From positions 1 to 13,137 of the forward strand of contig JAOUNK010000052.1 of the NCBI GenBank assembly GCA_029881015.1: a stretch of 13,137 nt of DNA. Direction: 5' to 3'. The notes below the pieces were generated by a model that saw only the letters and a program-made list of their open reading frames with translations, had not been told where the DNA came from and ran no database searches. Below, in pieces: positions 6,388-12,354 of this stretch; position 1 is the stretch's first letter, and the number at the start of each line of letters is the position of its first letter. The stretch is from Gammaproteobacteria bacterium (lineage in GTDB: Bacteria; Pseudomonadota; Gammaproteobacteria; Steroidobacterales; Woeseiaceae). Both the position numbers and the translations under genes were made by a program.

Positions 6388-9312
6388 CTAGTCAAACGTG
6401 TAGGTTGCTGCCACGAAGTAGCGGCGTCCCAGTACGTCGTACGTTGAAGGATCGGTGTTCGACTGCTGGTTCGACGGATAGATCACAGGATCTTCGTCGG
6501 TCAGGTTCGTGATACCAGCGCGCAGACGCAGACCTTCGAGTGAATTGCCTTCGAAGGCGTAACCGAACGTCAGATCCAGGTAATTGACTGAATCCAGTTT
6601 GAAGTCCGGGTACGACAGGTCCGTCGTGGCATCGACATACCTCCAGCGCAGGTTCGTGTCGAACCCGGCCCAGGAAAATGCGAATGACGTCGTCGTCTTC
6701 CACTCGGGCAGAACATCGAAGCTGCTGCTGGCCGTGCCGGCAAACTCTTCGAGTGCTTCGCCCGTGATCTGTGCCTGTTTCCAGTTCAGCAGGTTCGTGG
6801 CCATGAACTTCACATCGAACTCGCCGGCGCCGATTTCGGTGCCGTATTCAAGCTGAAAGTCAATGCCCTTCAGCTCGGTTTCTGCGATGTTCGTGTCAAC
6901 TTCGAGCGCTTCGATAATAGTGCCGGTACCGACATCGCGCTGGAAGAAGTTGCAGTAGAAGTTGTCGGCTGAGAAGTCCGGGTTGAACCGGGTATCGAAA
7001 CAACGCTCGACGAACACATCGGCGTCGATCGAGCCTACGCCATCCTCGATAGCAATTTCGTAGTAGTCGATCGAACCCTGGAAGCCAAAGTCGAAATTGA
7101 AGACCAGGCCGACTGTGTACGTGTCAGCAGTTTCTTCGGTCAGCAGCGGGTTACCACCCGAGAGGCCCTGGAACTGCGTGTTGGTGAAAACGTACGCATC
7201 GATAACCCCGTCCGGGATACCCTGCACCACGCAGAGTGCCCGGGCACGCGGATCTTGCTGTGCACCAAGCACGTTGCCGTCCGGGTCATCGAAGTCGTTC
7301 GAGCAAGGATCACCAAGACCGACGCTTGGGAAGTTGATCGTTGCCGGACGGAACAACTCGCTGATATTAGGCGCACGCAGTGCACGCTGATAGCCACCAC
7401 GAAGGGTGAAGTTGTCACTGATGTCCCAGATGCCCTCGACTTTGTATGACGTCATGTCGCCTGCCGCCGAATGGTCCGCATAGCGGGCACCGGCCATCAG
7501 GTCGAGAGATGCCAGCAGCGGGAAGCTCGCCTCGCCATAGAACTCGGTCGAGTCGGTCCTGCCGCGCACCGGCAACTGGGCATTGAAGCCCACGATGTCT
7601 ACGATGTCGGAACCCGTGAACGGGTCGGTCGTACGGCCGGTGAGTACCGCATCGGGCAGGAACGCATAGTCGTCATTCTTGTACATCATGCCGAAAGCGG
7701 CCTGCGATGGGCCTGCAGGCATTTCGAACATGTCACCGCGAACGAACGCCTCAATCACTGCCTGGTCGATCGTCTCCGTATTGATCGCGCTGCGTGTGAC
7801 GAAATCAGTGCACTCAGGTTGAATCGAGTTGATGCCAAACGGATTGATCGCCGATCCGCAGACAGACGCGCCGTGATCCGGCGCGAGCGCCAGCTCATAC
7901 CACGCCGACCGTGATACGTTGCCCTGCTGTGTCTCGGTGCTCTTGACGTTGCCCCAGGACGCATAGGCATCCCAGGTCCAGCCGGTGTCACCGGGCAGCT
8001 TGCCGGTCATGCCCATCGTGATCTGTGCGACGTCATATTCGACGCTTCGCAGACGCGGGCCTGCTTCTATCATGCGTTTACGCATGCGGAACGGTGCCGC
8101 CGCATCCGGCCGCGTGGCCAGCAGTGCCTGCACGTCCGGGTCCAGGTTCGGGTTGTCGGGACGTACGTAGAGGCTGGTTGCCGGCGTCGCTGCCAGCGCA
8201 CTGTCAACCGTGTAGTTTGCCCACAATGCCTGCGCGAACACTTCCGTGTCTTCATTGAACTCGAAGCCGGCCTTGCCGAAGAATGACTTGCGGGTCAGCG
8301 GCAGCTCGAGGTAGTTCGGCGGCGCAAAGTTGTAGGAGTAGTTCGCGAAGTTGACAGGCTGCAATGGCTCATTCACGTCGCCCGTAAAGTTGACGACCGG
8401 TGCCGTGGCGAAAATCGAACCGTCCGGGTTGAAGCCGAAGTTCCTGGTCGGTGTGACCGAACCATCGACATATCCGGGCACCAGGGCGCCGAAGTAGGCG
8501 TCGATCGCTGCCTGCGTCGGTGCATTCGAGCCTATGGCATCCCAGCGGCCCTGGCGAATGGTCGACGAACCCAGCGGCTCGAAGCTGTCGCCATCCCAGT
8601 CGAGCGAGACGGCTGAGAAGTCGCGGTCGCCCTGCAGTACTTCTTCGCGGTCGGCCCAGTTGAATGTACCGTAGGCGTAGCCGCGGCCGTCGTCGCTTTC
8701 CATGCCTCCGGTCAAACCGAAGGATGTGCGTTGACCGTCGCCTTCACTGGTTTCGCCGTAGTTGGCCGTTAGCTCAAGACCGACGAAATTGCGGGTCTTG
8801 ATGTTGACGACACCGGCGACGGCATCGGAGCCATAGACAGCCGATGCGCCACCCGTGATGACTTCGACATTCTCGATCAGCGTTGCCGGAATCAGGTTGA
8901 GGTCGACAACGCCCGTCGGGTTCGACGGCACGACCCTGCGGCCGTCGAGCAGCACGAGTGTCCTCGATGTGCCGAGACCACGCAGAGAAACGTTGGCCTG
9001 GCCGCCGTTGGACGGGTTGTTCGACGTGGATGTAATAGCCGGTACGAATTGCGGCAACGTGTTCAGCACGGTCTCGATGGTCGGTGCGCCGGTGTCCGAA
9101 AACAGATCGGCCCCAACGGTCGCGATCGGGCTTGCTGCCTGATAATCCTGGCGAGCCAGGCGCGTACCTGTCGTGATGATTTCTTCAAGCACCTCGTCGT
9201 CGGCAGCCTGCTGTCCAAACGCGGCGGGGCTTAACCCGACGGCGGCAGCTAGTGCGCCGACACAGAGGGCTTTACGAACCGCAAAGCGGGTCGAGTACTT
9301 GTTGCTACTCAT
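6388..9312 (-). CDS. TonB-dependent outer-membrane receptor
   Basis: A 974-residue receptor. The start is the ATG of 9310-9312, with GGAGG (9320-9324) 7 bases upstream; an in-frame TTG at 9339 is not needed. Signal peptide 1-33 (ALCVGALAAAVGLSPAAFG, then QQ), a TonB-box-like EEIITTGT at 43-50, a plug domain to about 175 with SLRGLGTSRTLVLLDGRRV and GGASAVYGSDAVAGVVNI, then a long beta-barrel ending in RRYFVAATYTFD. Family members import scarce ligands (siderophores, vitamins, peptides, glycans, aromatic compounds) using TonB energy. Paired cysteines in the barrel (CGSAINPFGINSIQPEC, and a pair in RCFDTRFNPDFSADNFYC) probably form disulfides in outer loops. No SusD, TonB, permease or regulator gene is adjacent, so the ligand cannot be inferred. 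A short stem and T-run in its leader may regulate it. Confidence 0.95.
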   Translation of the reverse strand: MSSNKYSTRFAVRKALCVGALAAAVGLSPAAFGQQAADDEVLEEIITTGTRLARQDYQAASPIATVGADLFSDTGAPTIETVLNTLPQFVPAITSTSNNPSNGGQANVSLRGLGTSRTLVLLDGRRVVPSNPTGVVDLNLIPATLIENVEVITGGASAVYGSDAVAGVVNIKTRNFVGLELTANYGETSEGDGQRTSFGLTGGMESDDGRGYAYGTFNWADREEVLQGDRDFSAVSLDWDGDSFEPLGSSTIRQGRWDAIGSNAPTQAAIDAYFGALVPGYVDGSVTPTRNFGFNPDGSIFATAPVVNFTGDVNEPLQPVNFANYSYNFAPPNYLELPLTRKSFFGKAGFEFNEDTEVFAQALWANYTVDSALAATPATSLYVRPDNPNLDPDVQALLATRPDAAAPFRMRKRMIEAGPRLRSVEYDVAQITMGMTGKLPGDTGWTWDAYASWGNVKSTETQQGNVSRSAWYELALAPDHGASVCGSAINPFGINSIQPECTDFVTRSAINTETIDQAVIEAFVRGDMFEMPAGPSQAAFGMMYKNDDYAFLPDAVLTGRTTDPFTGSDIVDIVGFNAQLPVRGRTDSTEFYGEASFPLLASLDLMAGARYADHSAAGDMTSYKVEGIWDISDNFTLRGGYQRALRAPNISELFRPATINFPSVGLGDPCSNDFDDPDGNVLGAQQDPRARALCVVQGIPDGVIDAYVFTNTQFQGLSGGNPLLTEETADTYTVGLVFNFDFGFQGSIDYYEIAIEDGVGSIDADVFVERCFDTRFNPDFSADNFYCNFFQRDVGTGTIIEALEVDTNIAETELKGIDFQLEYGTEIGAGEFDVKFMATNLLNWKQAQITGEALEEFAGTASSSFDVLPEWKTTTSFAFSWAGFDTNLRWRYVDATTDLSYPDFKLDSVNYLDLTFGYAFEGNSLEGLRLRAGITNLTDEDPVIYPSNQQSNTDPSTYDVLGRRYFVAATYTFD

Positions 9313-9337
9313 GGAATAGCCTCCCCTCGGTGTAGAC

Positions 9338-9363
9338 AAAAAAATACGCAGGCCAGCAGCCTG
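9338..9363 (-). promoter_or_regulatory. Terminator-like hairpin in the receptor leader
   Basis: On the minus strand CAGGC-loop-GCCTG (9363-9349, 5-base loop) is followed after four bases by seven T residues (9344-9338), 25 bases before the receptor ATG. An alternative CCAG/CTGG pairing excludes it. The stem is short for a terminator, so an attenuator is only a possibility. Confidence 0.3.
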
Positions 9364-9600
9364 GACTAATGCTCCTGTCAGCGCTTCTGGGGTGGGTGCG
9401 AATTTTGTGGGGCGCCCTGCCGGCCGGCGTTACGCTGGGCAATTAGTGGTATAAATAATACACCTCTCCGGATCGGGAAGAACAGGCTTCGCACCTTCGG
9501 AATATACCTATATTGTCCTTTAAAACAGAACTTTAGAGCTGTTCTAGACCTTGCGTAAGTGCCTTATTAGGCTCGAATTAACGACCAAGTTCTTATTTTG
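9364..9600. other. AT-rich regulatory region upstream of the receptor
   Basis: No gene. It contains several dyads: GGT-x-TA...TA-x-ACC at 9448-9464, ATATA-CC-TATAT at 9502-9513, and AGAAC (9527-9531) with GTTCT (9541-9545). The first overlaps TATTAT/TATACC sequences that could serve as a minus-strand -10 element for the receptor; no convincing -35 partner is seen. Confidence 0.35.
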
Positions 9601-9770
9601 TTGCTTGTATGCTACAACATTCAAAGCGACCAAGGATCCGTTGACGCTCAGGCTCGGCGATTAATCTCCTGGTTTAGCGGTCATTTGATCCCACGGAACC
9701 AGGCGAACACACCCGCGCGCCACTGGCGTATTACGGCAGACCCCGGCAACGCCGGGGTCGCCGTTTGTTC
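9600..9770 (+). ncRNA. Candidate structured small RNA with its own terminator
   Basis: A plus-strand intrinsic terminator ends here with no plus-strand protein gene in front of it. Upstream are two more hairpins in the same strand: TTGTA-TGC-TACAA (9605-9617), and CCTGGTT (9668-9674) with AACCAGG (9697-9703) around 22 bases. The string hairpin, hairpin, terminator is the usual build of a bacterial sRNA. It is not tmRNA, RNase P, SRP or 6S RNA by conserved motifs. The 5' end is a guess and no good promoter is seen. Confidence 0.35.
9733..9769 (+). terminator. Strong plus-strand intrinsic terminator without an upstream gene
   Basis: GACCCCGGC (9739-9747) pairs with GCCGGGGTC (9751-9759) over an AAC loop; ACGGC (9733-9737) pairs with GCCGT (9760-9764) below a single bulged A. 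TTTGTT follows (9764-9769). On the minus strand the stem is followed by AATACG, so it does not suit the convergent secreted-protein gene. Confidence 0.7.
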
Positions 9771-9798
9771 TCCAGTTGCCTGATTCGTCAACTACCAA

Positions 9799-10110
9799 TC
9801 AATCTGTGCAGATCAGATATTTGTAATAGCCGTCTGCCCAGGTATTCAAGGCGTCGGCGGCAACGTGCCGACGGTCACCGCTGTCTTTCCCCTTACTCTG
9901 CAACTCTGTCAGGACTATGGATGCACACCCCCCATCGGCGCAAAAAAGGCCGACTCCGACCCACCAGTCCTGGTGATTTTTCCAGAAGCCGGGGCTACAG
10001 TCGTTAATCTTGGGCGGAGGCTCGGGTGGTGGTTCCCCAGGTGGCAATGCGTATGCACTGAATGACACAACAAATGCAACTATCGCAATCAAACCGATCT
10101 TAGTTCTCAT
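9799..10110 (-). CDS. Small secreted protein with CSPGFWKNH motif
   Basis: A 103-residue protein with a clear signal peptide (KIGLIAIVAFVVSFSAYA, cut near Ala21-Leu), then a proline-rich stretch PPGEPPPEPPPK and the motif NDCSPGFWKNHQDWW. The C-[ST]-P-G-[FY]-W-K-N-H motif is found in many bacterial exported and surface proteins of unknown role. The remaining domain has four Cys in all (positions 38, 57, 62 and 101), compatible with two disulfides. No sorting anchor such as PEP-CTERM or LPXTG is present, so it is probably soluble or periplasmic. AGGAG at 10118-10122 lies 7 bases before the ATG. The tail LNTWADGYYKYLICTD completes the motif-bearing domain in this compact form. Function unknown; it is isolated from other genes. 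Confidence 0.8.
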   Translation of the reverse strand: MRTKIGLIAIVAFVVSFSAYALPPGEPPPEPPPKINDCSPGFWKNHQDWWVGVGLFCADGGCASIVLTELQSKGKDSGDRRHVAADALNTWADGYYKYLICTD

Positions 10111-10385
10111 TATTCATCTCCTGCTCGTTACTCTTCATCCAACTACTTTTCTTTGAGACGGGACATCTCGAGGTCAGGCTAAAAGGAGATGCCAGTTTCG
10201 GCACGACTATTGTGGCAAGCAGGAAACCTTGGTCAATTCTGGGATGTACCTAAACCAGAATCCGTCCAGAAAATTCAAGCGCATTGCAGACATGCACGTC
10301 TGCCACGCATAAATCAGATGCATGCACTCAAGTGCTAGTATGACGACAGGGTTTCGGCGTCTTGAATCAGCACCGGGGGACGACT
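10111..10385. other. Noncoding region with repeat copy and two dyads
   Basis: Holds the second 18-bp repeat and two dyads ahead of the micro-operon: GCAGAC (10286-10291) with GTCTGC (10298-10303), and GCACT-CA-AGTGC (10324-10335). An imperfect CATCTC/GAGATG pair (10164-10169, 10186-10191) lies further left. A 49-codon frame (10189-10338) runs across it but its AGGAG touches the ATG, so I do not call it a gene. Confidence 0.5.
10234..10261 (+). repeat. 18-bp repeat, copy 2, inside a 7-bp hairpin
   Basis: CAATTCTGGGATGTACCT at 10234-10251 is identical to 4995-5012. Here the hairpin uses a shifted register: ATTCTGG (10236-10242), a 12-base loop and CCAGAAT (10255-10261). Both copies thus keep a 7-bp stem and 12-base loop though the flanks differ. 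Confidence 0.65.
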
Positions 10386-10520
10386 ATGGCACGAGGCGAA
10401 TGCAACGGTGGCGAAGCGCTCAGGGTAGAGCACGACACCCGGGTTGGATCGAAGGCCGGCTGGGATGAGATCGGAGACTCCGGCCGCCAACGCCACGCGG
10501 CCTACGCAAGACCGGCATGA
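10386..10520 (+). CDS. Putative 44-aa leader protein of a two-gene unit
   Basis: The frame starts with ATG 5 bases after GGGGA and ends in TGA at 10518-10520. It overlaps the start of the next small gene by ATGA. The peptide is polar, with Gly, Arg and Glu (MARGECNGGEALRVEHDTRV, then a tail GRQRHAAYARPA), without a membrane segment. I recognise no family. Its main support is the ribosome binding site and the overlap: the downstream membrane peptide has no Shine-Dalgarno of its own, which makes sense if ribosomes arrive by translating this frame. It could equally be a leader whose translation, not product, matters. Confidence 0.4.
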   Translation: MARGECNGGEALRVEHDTRVGSKAGWDEIGDSGRQRHAAYARPA

Positions 10521-10648
10521 TGAAACGCAGCTACGACAAACAGCCTCCACCGGCCTGGCAGAAAAGACTGCTGCTCCTGCTCGGATTCCTGTTCGGCGCC
10601 ACGGTTCTGCTGTTCGCCGCCTGGGCTGTACTGCTTTTCGTTAACTAG
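10517..10648 (+). CDS. Putative 43-aa single-pass membrane peptide
   Basis: Starts at ATGATG (10517-10522) overlapping the preceding TGA and ends with TAG at 10646-10648. The peptide has a basic, proline-containing N-terminus (KRSYDKQPPPAWQKR) followed by about 25 hydrophobic residues (LLLLLGFLFGATVLLFAAWAVLLFV) and Asn. This is the layout of small inner-membrane proteins, N-terminus in the cytoplasm. No Shine-Dalgarno precedes it, so translation is probably coupled to the 44-aa frame. The stop codon shares CTAG (10645-10648) with the stop of the convergent GGT-like gene. Family unknown; the hydrophobic profile makes a chance frame unlikely. Confidence 0.55.
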   Translation: MMKRSYDKQPPPAWQKRLLLLLGFLFGATVLLFAAWAVLLFVN

Positions 10649-12354
10649 CGAAGGCCGCAACTTGCCGACGCGGTCGTACCTTCCCAGTCCAGGTCCGCAA
10701 CACCCTCCCACGTGTTGCCGGACCTCGCGACCAAGTGGACCCGACCGAACGACGCGTGTTGCCCGACAGGCGCGAGTTCGAAACCAGCTTCTTCGAGACT
10801 GCTCACAACTGTCGAGGGCCAGCCGCGTTCCGGGGTCAATTCGATACTGACCGATTCCGCCAGCATCACGCGATCGCCCGCTTCGTTCTCACCGGAGACC
10901 GGGTGAACTCGCGGCAGCGCCACGGCCGTTGCCGGGTCGTGCTGCTGATCGACGTACCGCGAAATCGTCTGCACGATAGCCGAGAGAATACGCATGCCGC
11001 CTGCCGCACCGAGTGCGAGTACGACCTCGTCGTCGCGGGTCACAACCGTGGGCGCGATCGTCGTGCGCGGTCGCGAACCCGGCTTCTGGTCCGCCGCCGA
11101 CAGGTAGTTACCCATCGTGGCCGCGTACACGAATCCAAGTTCCGGCGTAATGACCCTGGCCCCGAACAGCGGCCCCACCGTTTGCGTAATGCTCACGATC
11201 CGCCCGTCACAATCTGCGATCGAGAAATGGGTCGTGTGGTGACTGTCTTCGCCCCAATAGCTGCCGCTCCAGTCCGTACCAGAGGCAACCAGGCGACCGC
11301 CATGCGCAGCCGGCGTTTCCATCGCGGCGGCCGCATTCGCTGCCGGTATGCGTATGCGCCCTGCCTGTTCCGCCGCCCATTGCTTGTCGGCCACATACAC
11401 GAGGTCGAGCTCTGCCCGATCGTCCGCCATGCTGTTGATCGTCAGCGCCAGTGCCTGGTTCATTACCGCCGCCCACTGCGCTTCGGTCAATGAAGCCATA
11501 TCGATGTTCTCGAGAATGTTGAGCGCCTTTACGACCAGACCGCCTCCCGCTGGTGCCGCCAGCGTATGTATCTCAAAACCGCGGTAGCGCGTCGTCACAT
11601 ACCGCCCGTCGAGCACCTCGTATGCAGCCAGGTCGGACGCCGAGACATGACCACCGTTCGCCGCCATGTCAGCGGCAATCAGCTGCGCGATGTTTCCTTT
11701 GTAGAAATCATCGGCGCCGTTTTCGGCGAGGCGACGGATTGTCCGTGCAAGCGCCGGTTGTCTCACGATATCGCCGGCGTCGTAGGCCGTGCCATCGTCC
11801 TCGATGAAGATTTGCTGAAATCCCGCGTTGTCCTTGAACTGCTCAAGTCCTGTATCGTGACGCGCGGCGGCACCCGGTAGCAGCTCATAGCCTTCCTGCG
11901 CGATGCGCGCCGGTTCCTGCAGCAGGTCCGACCAGGGCAAGGAACCGTGTTCTGCATGCAGGCGGGCCAGCCCGGCCACGACACCGGGCGTTGCGATTGT
12001 CCCGTACCCCTGGCCAACCGGCTCTTCAGGTGCGGTATATGCCGCCGGTACTTCGGTCATGCCGTTGTAGCCCTGGTAGTCGCCTTCGGGCGACCTCACG
12101 AGGATTTGCGTACGACCGCCAAGGTTGCTCATCGAAGGTTCCACGACGGCAAGCGTGAAGCCGGCAGCCACGGCCGCGTCAGCCGCATTGCCGCCCCGGT
12201 TCAGTACCTCCTGTGCCACTCGGGTCGCTACGGGATGGGCGGTTGCAACCATGCCGTTGCTCAGTCTTGTTGCCGCTTCCTCGGTCGCGGGCTCTGACCG
12301 GCAACCAGCCATGACGGCAATCGCGAACAACAGGGTCAGGGGCAGTCGACTCAT
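10645..12354 (-). CDS. Gamma-glutamyltranspeptidase-fold lipoprotein with altered substrate pocket
   Basis: A 569-residue Ntn-hydrolase of the GGT family. Signal peptide with lipobox MAGC (lipid on Cys18); Arg-Ser follows, so export to the outer membrane is likely. Large-subunit features run from SNGMVATAHPVAT to about 373, and the self-processing nucleophile is Thr374 in HHTTHFSIADCDG; the oxyanion Gly-Gly is 452-453 (GAAGGMR). Compared by eye with E. coli GGT, the residues that hold the glutamyl group differ: Arg114 falls in YNGMTEVP (no Arg), Asn411 is Gly394, Gln430 is Thr413, Asp433 is Asn416 and Ser462-Ser463 are Thr431-Thr432. So it should still cleave itself and hydrolyse an amide, but perhaps not of glutathione. 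Its ATG overlaps the stop of guaD (ATGA), so both are translated from one message. Confidence 0.88.
   Translation of the reverse strand: MSRLPLTLLFAIAVMAGCRSEPATEEAATRLSNGMVATAHPVATRVAQEVLNRGGNAADAAVAAGFTLAVVEPSMSNLGGRTQILVRSPEGDYQGYNGMTEVPAAYTAPEEPVGQGYGTIATPGVVAGLARLHAEHGSLPWSDLLQEPARIAQEGYELLPGAAARHDTGLEQFKDNAGFQQIFIEDDGTAYDAGDIVRQPALARTIRRLAENGADDFYKGNIAQLIAADMAANGGHVSASDLAAYEVLDGRYVTTRYRGFEIHTLAAPAGGGLVVKALNILENIDMASLTEAQWAAVMNQALALTINSMADDRAELDLVYVADKQWAAEQAGRIRIPAANAAAAMETPAAHGGRLVASGTDWSGSYWGEDSHHTTHFSIADCDGRIVSITQTVGPLFGARVITPELGFVYAATMGNYLSAADQKPGSRPRTTIAPTVVTRDDEVVLALGAAGGMRILSAIVQTISRYVDQQHDPATAVALPRVHPVSGENEAGDRVMLAESVSIELTPERGWPSTVVSSLEEAGFELAPVGQHASFGRVHLVARSGNTWEGVADLDWEGTTASASCGLR

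Noticed and set aside
9598..9783. 61-codon plus-strand frame in the candidate RNA region
   Set aside because: No Shine-Dalgarno, start is a run of TTG codons, and the frame reads through the terminator hairpin; composition is not protein-like.
10189..10338. 49-aa frame across the second 18-bp repeat
   Set aside because: AGGAG directly touches the ATG with no spacer, the frame crosses two dyads, and the peptide has no recognisable features. The shared QFWDVP with the 14-aa frame at 4986-5030 is explained by the DNA repeat itself.
10335..10550. 71-aa cysteine-rich minus-strand frame
   Set aside because: Antisense to the two small plus-strand frames, GTG start without a ribosome binding site. 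The plus strand has a better start signal and a clear membrane peptide.
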